From an uncultured Thiotrichales bacterium (GTDB lineage: Bacteria > Pseudomonadota > Gammaproteobacteria > Francisellales > CACEW01), in assembly GCA_903870015.1 (NCBI GenBank), contig CAIQBE010000026.1:1-45244 (forward strand): a stretch of 45,244 nucleotides of DNA, written 5' to 3'. Positions 17,425 through 24,760 of the stretch are shown here, in pieces. The notes under the pieces are model-generated. The model saw nothing but the letters and a program-made list of their open reading frames with translations. It was not told the origin of the DNA and searched no databases. The position numbers were made by a program, and so were the translations under genes. Positions within the stretch are counted from its first letter, which is position 1. Every line of letters begins with the position of its first letter.

Positions 17425-18141
17425 TCATTTTTTGAGCATACGATCGATATTGCTTAAGATACCGCGCAGGGTTGTTACTTCGGTTTCATCCATTTGGGCG
17501 CGTTGAAATAAGCGTCTTAGCTTTAACATCATGATCTCGCCGTGGGGGCCTTTTAAAAATCCTACTGTCGTTGCGACTTTTTGTAAATGTTCATAAAGGC
17601 GCTCCAGGTTTTCATAGGGGGCGAGTACGCGGGGTTCTTCCGCTTTTGAAAATTGTGCTGATGCCATCATGAGTTCATAGCAGGCGACTTGTACTGCTTG
17701 TGCTAAATTCAACGAGCTAAAGTCTGGATTGGCAGGGATGTAGACATGATAGTGGCAATGTTTTAATTCATCATTCGTTAGCCCCGTGCTTTCGGTGCCA
17801 AATAAAAATGAGACCTCATTGCCCATGGAGGCTTTTTCTATGGCAAGGAGTGCTGCTTCGCGTAGGCTCATGCTCGGCCATTCAAAAATGCGATCTCGGC
17901 TGCTTGTGCCAAATATTACGGTGCTTTTGGCTAATGCGCCTAATAAATCTGGGTGCATTTCAGCATTTTCTAAAATATCAGTGGCGCGTGATGCCATGGC
18001 ATTGGCGCTGGGTGAGGGGAAATATTGTGGTGCCACTAATGATAATTGGCTTAAGCCCATGGTTTTCATGGCGCGCGCTGCAGCGCCGATATTGCCTGGG
18101 TGGATGGTTTTAACGAGGGTGATTTTAACTTTATTCAGCAT
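17425..18141 (-). CDS. trmJ: tRNA (cytidine/uridine-32-2'-O)-methyltransferase TrmJ
   Basis: TrmJ is a SPOUT-class enzyme that 2'-O-methylates position 32 of the anticodon loop of several tRNAs. The 238-residue product starts KITLVKTIHPGNIGAAARAMKTMG, the family's N-terminal signature. It goes on to SFLFGTESTGLTNDEL and the C-terminal SLNLAQAVQVACYEL SAM-site region. The start at 18141 is chosen by homology, since the reading frame extends 35 codons further upstream with sequence that belongs to the overlapping PAP2 gene's other frame. It overlaps the PAP2 stop by 11 bases and is followed by the iscS-like gene after 7 bases. Confidence 0.95.
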   Translation of the reverse strand: MLNKVKITLVKTIHPGNIGAAARAMKTMGLSQLSLVAPQYFPSPSANAMASRATDILENAEMHPDLLGALAKSTVIFGTSSRDRIFEWPSMSLREAALLAIEKASMGNEVSFLFGTESTGLTNDELKHCHYHVYIPANPDFSSLNLAQAVQVACYELMMASAQFSKAEEPRVLAPYENLERLYEHLQKVATTVGFLKGPHGEIMMLKLRRLFQRAQMDETEVTTLRGILSNIDRMLKK

Positions 18142-18787
18142 GAGTTTTGGGCTTGAGCCAAGCTGAAAAAAAGCGTTGTAAAATCCATTCGCCCCAAAAT
18201 ACCGATATCGTGCCAACATAAGCAGATACAATGATGTCGCTAACATAATGATCCGCCAGAATCAGGCGCGAAATGCCGATGATGATCGGTGGTAAAAGGC
18301 ATAACAGTGTAAACCAGCCTTTTTTAACAAAGCGTGCGAGCGTTATAAACAGAGTAAATGCAATCGCCGTGTGGCCTGAAGGCATTGAGTCTGTGCCTTT
18401 AGCCAATGAAAAATAATCCAAGCCATAAAGATTATTATCTAAAAGCTCCGTAGGGCGGTAACGAGCGAGGCAGTATTTGATGATCGCTGTTATGATAAAA
18501 ACGAAAATCAAATTGATTCCGATGGCTAAAGTATAGGGCGCATAGGGTAGTTTGTGTTGTTTGTGTGACCACCAGGCGTAACCAAAAAAGATAGCCCCTA
18601 TGATGAGCCAAAGCGGAGGAGAGAAAATTATTTTTAAGGTTTTGCTGGCTGGAAGCAGCCAGGTGCTTTGGTAGTCATGAGAAATAAAATACATGAGCGA
18701 CATATCAAGCCAATTGAATAGAAATGTGCAAATAATAAAAGTTGGGATGAGCCAAGTGAGTGTGAGTTTGATGGGAGCTTTGTTCAT
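18131..18787 (-). CDS. PAP2-family membrane phosphatase
   Basis: The 218-residue protein has about six hydrophobic segments and the three PAP2 phosphatase motifs in order: KYCLARYRP, PSGHT, and SRLILADHYVSD. It should be an inner-membrane enzyme with the active site facing the periplasm. Such enzymes remove phosphate from lipid substrates such as undecaprenyl pyrophosphate, phosphatidic acid, phosphatidylglycerol phosphate or lipid A; the sequence does not say which. It is the first gene of a PAP2-trmJ-iscS-like run, overlapping trmJ by 11 bases, and is divergent from ung. The motif residues are intact. Confidence 0.92.
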   Translation of the reverse strand: MNKAPIKLTLTWLIPTFIICTFLFNWLDMSLMYFISHDYQSTWLLPASKTLKIIFSPPLWLIIGAIFFGYAWWSHKQHKLPYAPYTLAIGINLIFVFIITAIIKYCLARYRPTELLDNNLYGLDYFSLAKGTDSMPSGHTAIAFTLFITLARFVKKGWFTLLCLLPPIIIGISRLILADHYVSDIIVSAYVGTISVFWGEWILQRFFSAWLKPKTHAE

Positions 18788-18864
18788 TCTATGCGATTAT
18801 CCGGAGTTAAAGTTTTTGCTTAAGATGTTATTATATATCAGTTTAATGCGAATGGAAGTCTTTT

Positions 18865-19551
18865 ATGAATGATGAGAATACGCGTATTCAATTGGTTGAC
18901 GATTGGAGAGCGCATCTAGGAGATGAGTTTACTAAACCCTATATGCAAAATCTTAAAGCATTTTTGTTGCAAGAAAAAGCTGTGGGTAAGGTGATTTATC
19001 CCAGGGGCAAAGATATTTTTCATGCCCTAAATGCTACACCTTTTGAAAAGGTACGGGTGGTGATTTTGGGTCAGGATCCTTATCATGGGCCGAATCAAGC
19101 CCATGGTTTGTGTTTTTCAGTGCAAGAGGGGGTGTCTATGCCGCCTTCGCTTAAAAATATTTATAAAGAATTAAAGCAAGATTTGGCTGTTGTTCCGCCT
19201 AGTCATGGTTCTTTAGATGCTTGGGCGCGGCAAGGTGTTTTACTGTTGAATAGCGTGTTGACTGTGGAGGCCGAGCGCGCGGCCAGTCATCAGGGTAAAG
19301 GCTGGGAGCAGTTTACTGATAAGGTGGTTGAGGTGTTGAACCGCGAGCGCGAGCATTTGGTCTTTATTTTATGGGGGGCTTATGCCAAGAAAAAAGGTGC
19401 GATTGTGGATCGGTCTAAACATTTGGTTTTAGAGGCGGCGCATCCCTCGCCCTTGTCAGTGACCAAGTTTTTGGGTTGTCGGCATTTTTCTAAAACAAAT
19501 CAGTATCTTGAATCCCAGGGCTTGGCGCCTATAGAGTGGCAGATTGCCTGA
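18865..19551 (+). CDS. ung: Uracil-DNA glycosylase, family 1
   Basis: Ung removes uracil from DNA to start base excision repair. The 228-residue product is of normal length and carries the water-activating motif [18 protein letters not shown], the [11 protein letters not shown] loop, [19 protein letters not shown], and the DNA-intercalation motif AAHPSPLS. It is cytoplasmic. The stop codon overlaps the start of the downstream ABC ATPase gene by one base (TGATG), which suggests translational coupling, though no functional link is obvious. Confidence 0.98.
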   Translation: MNDENTRIQLVDDWRAHLGDEFTKPYMQNLKAFLLQEKAVGKVIYPRGKDIFHALNATPFEKVRVVILGQDPYHGPNQAHGLCFSVQEGVSMPPSLKNIYKELKQDLAVVPPSHGSLDAWARQGVLLLNSVLTVEAERAASHQGKGWEQFTDKVVEVLNREREHLVFILWGAYAKKKGAIVDRSKHLVLEAAHPSPLSVTKFLGCRHFSKTNQYLESQGLAPIEWQIA

Positions 19552-20288
19552 TGCTAAAAATTATTGATGCGAGTTTACATTATAAAAAGCAGGCTTTGTT
19601 TCAACATCTTAATTTAGAAATTGGTGAGCATGAGTGGGTAGTGCTGTTGGGTAAAAGCGGTGTGGGTAAAACCAGTTTATTGCGTATGGTGGCCGGCTTT
19701 GATCGGGTATTTCCCGAGGTTGATACTGTGGTTGCGGGTGCCATTAGTTGGCGGGGTTGGGCCGATGTGCATTTGGATATTGCCTATATGGCGCAGCAAG
19801 ATGGTTTGTTTTATTGGTTATCGATAATCGATAATGTATTGATGCCAATGCGTTTGCAGGGTCAAGTGCCTGATGTTGCTAAGGCTGAGCGCTTATTGGC
19901 GCAGGTGGGCTTGGCGGATCATCGGCATAAAAAGCCCGCGGCGTTATCTGGGGGGATGCGTCAGCGGGCGGCTTTGGTGCGTACGTTGATGCAAGATCGG
20001 CCAATTTTACTAATGGATGAGCCGTTTTCAGCTTTGGATGCCCTGACGCGCATTGAAATGCAAAATTTGCTATTTGAAGTTTTTAAAGAAACCAAGCCGA
20101 TGTTGTTGATGGTGACTCATGATCCTTTGGAGGCTTTAAGGATTGCTGATCGCATTGTTGTTTTAAGTGGCGTGCCTGCTAATGTTGCTTATAATGTTCA
20201 GTTGCCTAAGGCTCAGAAATTACGAGATCTCACTCCTGAATTGCTAGGAATTTATCAGGAAATATTGCGGGCGCTGGGCGCGCCATGA
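19551..20288 (+). CDS. ABC transporter ATP-binding protein (ThiQ-like), without adjacent permease
   Basis: The 245-residue protein is an ABC ATPase: Walker A GKSGVGKT, a Q-loop MAQQDGLF, signature ALSGGMRQRAALVRTL, Walker B PILLMDEPFSALD and switch histidine VTHDPLEA. Sequence style and length resemble the importer ATPases for thiamine precursors or other small molecules (ThiQ/SsuB/TauB group). The partner permease and binding protein are not next to it. The ATG at 19551 overlaps the ung stop by one base; a GTG 15 bases upstream in frame lies inside ung and is less likely. The transported substrate cannot be told from this window. Confidence 0.9.
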   Translation: MLKIIDASLHYKKQALFQHLNLEIGEHEWVVLLGKSGVGKTSLLRMVAGFDRVFPEVDTVVAGAISWRGWADVHLDIAYMAQQDGLFYWLSIIDNVLMPMRLQGQVPDVAKAERLLAQVGLADHRHKKPAALSGGMRQRAALVRTLMQDRPILLMDEPFSALDALTRIEMQNLLFEVFKETKPMLLMVTHDPLEALRIADRIVVLSGVPANVAYNVQLPKAQKLRDLTPELLGIYQEILRALGAP

Positions 20289-20357
20289 TGCCGTAGCAAT
20301 TTTGATAAAAACATATTAAAATAAGGTCGTATTGTTTAAATAGCAGAGATTTATAAA

Positions 20358-21365
20358 ATGTCGCCCAATAAAAAATTGCCTTTTTATTATCATCCAGGTA
20401 CCGTGGTTTTGGTAGATGATCAGCCGGCGTATTTGCGTTCTATGGTGACTGCAGTAGGGTACGCGGCCGATTGTATGGGTTTTTCTGAGCCGCTACAGGC
20501 GCTTAAATTTCTTAATGGTTTGTCATCACAGCATTTGCCTTTGGGTGGCCATCATGGCGAAGCTTTGATGGAGCCTGCTGTATTAGCGGCCTATTTGGCC
20601 AGTGATCAGCGCTTTAAGTTGGTGACGACTTTGGTCGTTGATTATTCGATGCCGGGTATTACGGGTTTGGATTTTTGTCGGTCCGTGAGCTTGCCTTATG
20701 TACGTAAAATTATGTTAACTGGCGATGCCGACTCAGATCTTGCAGTTGCGGCATTTAACGAAGGTTTGATTGATAAGTTTTTTAAAAAATCTTCAGATCA
20801 AGTGGTGTTGGATTTAAATGTGGCAGTGCTGAAGGCTCAGATTAATTACTATGCGATGCAGGCGCAGTTGTTTAATGAATCTGTGAATCAAAAATATTTG
20901 CCCAGTTTTTTGAGTAATCAGGCGGTGATTGATTTGTTATCGGGCTTTATTCAAAATGGTGAATGTTGTGAGTTTTATTTTTTGAATTATCAAGGCGATA
21001 TTTTGCTGATTAATAGTGCTGGGAAGCTGCAGTTATTGATGGTGCGTGATGAAAAAGCCATGAAAGAAATGGCTCAAGATATTGAGCAGATTTATTTGGA
21101 TGAGCCCATTGATGCGTTTGAAAATTTGCTGCAGGCCTTTAAGAAATATCAAGTGATTGCTGAGCCCTTAACCGCGCAGCAGAAAAATATGAGTTTAGAT
21201 GAGTGGGAGCGTTATGCCCATCCTGCGAATAAAATTGCGACGGCACAGGGTGATATTTATTACGCGGTGATTGATGCGGCGTCCTCTAATCTTGATAATT
21301 ATTTGGGGTTGTCGCTCGAGATTAAAGCCTTGGATGCCTTCTTAAGCTCATTTGCTGTTAGTTAG
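20358..21365 (+). CDS. Response-regulator receiver protein with unrecognised C-terminal domain
   Basis: The 335-residue protein begins with a receiver domain: the acidic pair Asp20-Asp21 in VVLVDD, phospho-acceptor Asp95 in VVDYSMPG, Thr121 in MLTGDAD, and the switch lysine in the DKFFKKSS region (about 140-145). An extra ~25 residues (about 60-85) are inserted before the phospho-acceptor strand. The C-terminal ~190 residues contain no DNA-binding, GGDEF, EAL or kinase motif that can be recognised; the YAVIDAASSNLDNYL segment is a possible small ligand- or protein-binding fold. No histidine kinase is adjacent. The output is unknown. It follows the ABC gene by 69 bases. Confidence 0.82.
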   Translation: MSPNKKLPFYYHPGTVVLVDDQPAYLRSMVTAVGYAADCMGFSEPLQALKFLNGLSSQHLPLGGHHGEALMEPAVLAAYLASDQRFKLVTTLVVDYSMPGITGLDFCRSVSLPYVRKIMLTGDADSDLAVAAFNEGLIDKFFKKSSDQVVLDLNVAVLKAQINYYAMQAQLFNESVNQKYLPSFLSNQAVIDLLSGFIQNGECCEFYFLNYQGDILLINSAGKLQLLMVRDEKAMKEMAQDIEQIYLDEPIDAFENLLQAFKKYQVIAEPLTAQQKNMSLDEWERYAHPANKIATAQGDIYYAVIDAASSNLDNYLGLSLEIKALDAFLSSFAVS

Positions 21366-21389
21366 ATTCTTCATTTTATAAGGTCCGTT

Positions 21390-22547
21390 ATGAATAATTT
21401 TGAGTTTTGGGCGCCTACCAAGATCGTTTTTGGTCAAGGTCAGATTGCGCAGTTAAAAGCTTTGGTGCCTGCGGGTGCGCGTGTGCTTATGACCTATGGC
21501 TTGGGCAGTATTAAAAACAATGGTGTTTATGATCAGGTGCTCAGTGCCTTGTCCGGCCATAAAGTTGTTGAGTTTGGCGGAATTACGCCTAACCCTGATT
21601 ATGATCATATGATGAAAGCGTTGCCTTTGATTACAGAGCATCAGCTTGATTTTATACTCTCCGTTGGCGGTGGTTCGGTGATTGATGGGACTAAATTTTT
21701 AGCCGCGGCAGCGTGTGCACAGGCCGACCCTTGGGCATTGGTCACAAGTGGTGGGGATTTGATTGATAAGGCCATGCCTCACGGCGCCGTCTTGACCTTG
21801 CCAGCGACGGGTACGGAGATGAATCGTTGGAGTGTGTTAAGTCGTCGCTCGATGGATGAGAAGCGTGACTTTGGTCACCCGAGTTTATTTTTGCAATTTG
21901 CAGTGATGGATCCCGCTACGACTTTGACCTTGCCACAAAAGCAAATTGCCAATGGTATTGTTGATGCTTTTGTTCATGTAGTTGAGCAATACGTGACATA
22001 TCCGATCGATGCGCCGTTACAGGCCAGGCAGGCAGAAGCAGTATTGTTAACGCTGATTGAACAAGGCCGTCGAATTCTTAAAGATCCCAAGAGTTATGAA
22101 GCCCGTGCTAATTTTATGTGGGCGGCGACGGCAGCCTTAAATGGCTTGATTGAAGCCGGTACGACCTCAGATTGGACTACGCATAAGATTGGCCATGAGT
22201 TGACGGCGCTTTATGGTTTGGATCATGCCGAGACGTTGGCCGTGGTTTTGCCAGCAGTCTTTAAAGTATTGCGTGTGCAAAAATATGATAAGCTGATGCA
22301 GTATGGCCGTAATGTCTGGGGTTTGAATCATTTAGGGGGCGATGCTTTGGCAGATGCTGCAATTCAAGCAACGGAAGATTTTTTTGTTGAAGTAGGTGTC
22401 AAGGTGCGCTTAAGTGACTATGGTATTGCGTCAGATAATTTTTCACGTATTGCTGATAAGATCGAAGCCAACGGTGCCTTGCCCTTAAGTGAGCGAAAAA
22501 ATGTCGGCAAGGCCGAGATTGTCAAAATTCTAGAAGCGTGTTATTAG
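21390..22547 (+). CDS. yqhD: Iron-containing alcohol dehydrogenase, YqhD-like
   Basis: The 385-residue protein matches E. coli YqhD closely along its length: NNFEFWAPTKIVFGQGQI at the start, EFGGITPNPDY, the NADPH-binding VGGGSVIDGTKF, LTLPATGTEMN, and metal-ligand regions NGIVDAFVHVVEQYVTYP and HKIGHELTALYGLDHAE. Members reduce reactive aldehydes (such as those from lipid peroxidation) with NADPH in the cytoplasm. The ribosome site AAGG precedes the ATG. Its stop codon lies within the ribosome site of the downstream idi, so the two are co-transcribed and probably coupled. Confidence 0.94.
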   Translation: MNNFEFWAPTKIVFGQGQIAQLKALVPAGARVLMTYGLGSIKNNGVYDQVLSALSGHKVVEFGGITPNPDYDHMMKALPLITEHQLDFILSVGGGSVIDGTKFLAAAACAQADPWALVTSGGDLIDKAMPHGAVLTLPATGTEMNRWSVLSRRSMDEKRDFGHPSLFLQFAVMDPATTLTLPQKQIANGIVDAFVHVVEQYVTYPIDAPLQARQAEAVLLTLIEQGRRILKDPKSYEARANFMWAATAALNGLIEAGTTSDWTTHKIGHELTALYGLDHAETLAVVLPAVFKVLRVQKYDKLMQYGRNVWGLNHLGGDALADAAIQATEDFFVEVGVKVRLSDYGIASDNFSRIADKIEANGALPLSERKNVGKAEIVKILEACY

Positions 22548-22559
22548 GAGCAAAAAATT
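22546..22559 (+). promoter_or_regulatory. Ribosome binding site selecting an ATT start codon for idi
   Basis: AGGAG at 22546-22550 overlaps the last bases of the yqhD-like stop codon and is spaced 6 bases from ATT at 22557-22559. The spacing is ideal for ATT and too long for the next possible start, the GTG at 22578. AUU is a known rare initiator (infC and pcnB in E. coli) and is discriminated against by IF3, so translation may be throttled. Confidence 0.65.
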
Positions 22560-23084
22560 ACTGAATACGTTGTTTTAGTGGATGAAAATGATGTCGAGAT
22601 TGGTCAAGCCGAAAAACTAGAAGCGCATCAAAAAGGAATGTTGCATCGCGCATTTTCTGTCATGCTCTATCGTAAGGTTGCCGGTGAAGTTGAATTTTTG
22701 CTACAACGTCGCGCCGAAGCAAAATACCACTGCGGAGGTCTTTGGACTAACACCTGTTGCAGTCATCCGCGCCCAGGTGAATCGACGCACGATGCGGCAG
22801 GGCGCCGCCTGCAAGAAGAGCTGGGTATTGGTCTGCCTTTAACTGAAATTGGTCAATTTACCTATACTGCCCATTTTGACAATGGCTTGACCGAGCATGA
22901 GTTTGATCATGTTTTCATTGCTGAGTATATACTAACGCCCGAGAACTTTAATCGAGATGAAATCAGCGTGTTAGAGTGGGTGAGTCTAAAAGACTTAGGC
23001 GCGGCCTTGATGTCCGATCCCGAGCATTTTACACCGTGGTTGCCTCAGGTGCTTGTTTGTTGTTTGGAGTATTTTCGGATTTAA
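22557..23084 (+). CDS. idi: Isopentenyl-diphosphate delta-isomerase, type I, with apparent ATT start
   Basis: Idi interconverts isopentenyl and dimethylallyl diphosphate, the last shared step of isoprenoid synthesis. The Nudix-fold product (175 residues) carries GLWTNTCCSHPRPGE with the catalytic cysteine, the RRLQEELGI Nudix-like helix, and FDNGLTEHEFDHVF with the catalytic glutamate region. The family begins TEYVVLVDE; here these codons follow an ATT at 22557, which lies 6 bases after AGGAG (22546-22550). No ATG, GTG or TTG occurs in frame between the upstream stop (22545-22547) and a GTG at 22578. That GTG lacks a ribosome site and would delete the first strand. It follows the yqhD-like gene. 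Confidence 0.93.
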   Translation: MTEYVVLVDENDVEIGQAEKLEAHQKGMLHRAFSVMLYRKVAGEVEFLLQRRAEAKYHCGGLWTNTCCSHPRPGESTHDAAGRRLQEELGIGLPLTEIGQFTYTAHFDNGLTEHEFDHVFIAEYILTPENFNRDEISVLEWVSLKDLGAALMSDPEHFTPWLPQVLVCCLEYFRI

Positions 23085-23130
23085 TCTTTTTTGATAGTAT
23101 CATTTAGTCGCATCTTTTTTTCAACTTGGT

Positions 23131-23190
23131 TGTCATTCTTCGGATTTTGTGAAGTCACGCACGTCAACACCATAAATTCGAAGGATGGCG
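23131..23190. repeat. Degenerate REP-like inverted repeat
   Basis: TGTCATTCTTCG (23131-23142) faces CGAAGGATGGCG (23179-23190) as imperfect arms of the same palindrome family seen at both window ends. It lies between idi and the higBA promoter and has drifted more than the other copies. Confidence 0.55.
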
Positions 23191-23258
23191 CGAGGGATGA
23201 GTAGCTCTGGGTTATACAGTAGTCTTTATTTTTTGCTGAAGCTTTAGTTTTGTTTTTC

Positions 23259-23287
23259 TTGACAAGTATCGATTATCGATAAATAAT
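23259..23287 (+). promoter_or_regulatory. higBA promoter with internal palindromic operator
   Basis: TTGACA (23259-23264) is separated by 17 bases from AATAAT (23282-23287). The spacer holds a perfect 15-base palindrome, TATCGATTATCGATA (23267-23281). A repressor bound there would block RNA polymerase, fitting autoregulation by the HigA antitoxin. The -10 is the weaker part of the call; TATAAA at 23291-23296 is an alternative. Confidence 0.65.
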
Positions 23288-23315
23288 AAGTATAAATTTT
23301 GCTAATTGAGGCCAT

Positions 23316-23585
23316 GTGATTCGAAGTTTTGAGGCTCCTTGGGTTGAAGACCTTTATCATGGGGTTTATCCTGATTTTTTTTCGTCAGAATTATGTGCTA
23401 AGATCCTGCGTCTCTTTGATCATCTCAATACCCTAACTGATTTAAATGCCATTAAAATTCCGGGGGTCGATAATTTTGAGCGCTTTTCCCAGGGGCGTTG
23501 GAGTTTGATGGTTGATTCAGAGTGGCGTTTGGTGTTTAAATGGTTTGAAAATGATGTCTATAACTTGGATCTGATGCATTTATGA
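23316..23585 (+). CDS. higB: HigB-like toxin of the RelE/ParE superfamily
   Basis: The 89-residue protein has the HigB/plasmid-killer layout: an N-terminal helix pair, LNTLTDLNAIKIPGVDNFERF, then GRWSLMVDSEWRLVFKWFENDVYNLDLM, where Arg and His/Asp residues of the core sheet would act. Family members are ribosome-dependent mRNA interferases. The start is GTG at 23316. The gene overlaps its antitoxin by 4 bases (ATGA), with toxin first, the usual higBA order. An operator-bearing promoter lies just upstream. It looks intact; activity is inferred. Confidence 0.9.
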   Translation: MIRSFEAPWVEDLYHGVYPDFFSSELCAKILRLFDHLNTLTDLNAIKIPGVDNFERFSQGRWSLMVDSEWRLVFKWFENDVYNLDLMHL

Positions 23586-23872
23586 TATTGCCGCAAAATC
23601 GTAAGCCAACTCATCCGGGTGTCATGCTTTGGGAGGAGTTTTTAAAGCCCCTTAATATTTCCCAAAAACAATTGGCTCAGCATCTGGGGTGGACCACGGC
23701 TAAGCTTTCTGAAATTATTCATCAAAAACGTGGCGTGACAGCCGAATCCGCCCTTGCTCTGGCCGATGCTTTTTTGGTGACACCGGAGTTTTGGTTAAAT
23801 CTGCAATTGGTTTGGGATTTGTGGCATGCCGCCCAGAATCGTAAGCCTGTTATGCCTGTGAAATTTAATTAG
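23582..23872 (+). CDS. higA: HigA-like antitoxin, XRE-family DNA-binding protein
   Basis: The 96-residue protein is a helix-turn-helix antitoxin of the HigA/VapI type: HPGVMLWEEFLKPLNISQKQLAQHLGWTTAKLSEIIHQKRGVTAESALALADAF, then PEFWLNLQLVWDLW, the common C-terminal signature. It should neutralise HigB and repress the operon through the palindrome at 23267-23281. Its ATG overlaps the toxin stop. It is convergent with apaH. Confidence 0.94.
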   Translation: MILPQNRKPTHPGVMLWEEFLKPLNISQKQLAQHLGWTTAKLSEIIHQKRGVTAESALALADAFLVTPEFWLNLQLVWDLWHAAQNRKPVMPVKFN

Positions 23873-23959
23873 GCTTTCATTTTACCATCAAGCTGTTTTG
23901 AGTGCTGTCACCGCTTTGACAGATTGCTGATATTTCAGTAGGCCCCGTAAATTCCTATC

Positions 23960-24760
23960 CTAATTAGAATTAGTTACACTAAATTTTTCTTGGGTCTCTA
24001 AACACATCGCCGTGAGCCTTCTACCCCACACGGCGCCCGTGTCGAGGGCGAATACGTTAGTGTGATCGGCGTTGCCGTCCAAGGCTGCCCAGTGGCCAAA
24101 GACAATATTTTGATTTTCGGTCTTGCGATTTGGGGTTAAAAACCAAGGATAAAAATTTGGGGGGCACTCTAGATTTTTGGTTTTTAAATCAAGATGACCT
24201 TTGGCATCGCAATAACGCAAGCGTGTTAAGTAATTGGTGATGACGCGGAGGCGTGTATATCCTGTCAGGTTATCGTCCCAAATGTTGGGCTCATTGCCAT
24301 ACATGTGTTTGAGATATTCCTGAATATTGGGGCCTTTTAAAATGGTGCTGACTTCTTCCGCTAAATTCAGGGCTTGTTGTAAATCCCACATAGGTGCAAA
24401 ACCCGCATGTACCATGGCGTAATCTAGTTTAGCATCATAATGTGCTAAGGGCTGTTGGCGTAACCAGTCGATGAGTTCTTCACGTTCGGGAGCTGCTAAG
24501 ATATCTTCTAGCGTATCATCTTCAAAACTTTTACGCATGCCATAGTGCACTGCGAGTAAATGCAGGTCATGATTGCCTAAGACCAGTTTGGCATTGAAAT
24601 TTTTAATGAGTTTTAAGGTTTCTAGAGATTGCGGCCCGCGATTAATTAAGTCACCCACAAACCATAGTGTATCCTGTTTGGGCTCAAACTTTATCGTTTC
24701 TAATAAGCGTAGTAACGGGTCTAGGCATCCTTGAACATCGCCGATTGCGTAGGTACTCAT
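23960..24760 (-). CDS. apaH: Bis(5'-nucleosyl)-tetraphosphatase, symmetrical (ApaH)
   Basis: ApaH hydrolyses diadenosine tetraphosphate to ADP and can remove Np4 caps from RNA. The 266-residue product has the calcineurin-like phosphoesterase motifs: YAIGDVQGC at the start, WFVGDLINRGP, LVLGNHDLHLLAV, and MVHAGFAPMW; VFALDTGAVWGRRLTAM lies near the C-terminus. The start at 24760 gives the conserved MSTYAIGDVQG opening and overlaps the upstream gene's stop in an ATGA. It is not next to ksgA/apaG, its usual enterobacterial neighbours. Confidence 0.96.
   Translation of the reverse strand: MSTYAIGDVQGCLDPLLRLLETIKFEPKQDTLWFVGDLINRGPQSLETLKLIKNFNAKLVLGNHDLHLLAVHYGMRKSFEDDTLEDILAAPEREELIDWLRQQPLAHYDAKLDYAMVHAGFAPMWDLQQALNLAEEVSTILKGPNIQEYLKHMYGNEPNIWDDNLTGYTRLRVITNYLTRLRYCDAKGHLDLKTKNLECPPNFYPWFLTPNRKTENQNIVFGHWAALDGNADHTNVFALDTGAVWGRRLTAMCLETQEKFSVTNSN

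Noticed and set aside
17332..18246. Longer TrmJ start at 18246
   Set aside because: The extra 35 residues come from the other frame of the PAP2 gene and do not resemble TrmJ; the family start is at 18141.
23900..23960. Hairpin CTGTCA/TGACAG between higA and apaH
   Set aside because: A 6-bp stem with no T tract is within chance for such a region.
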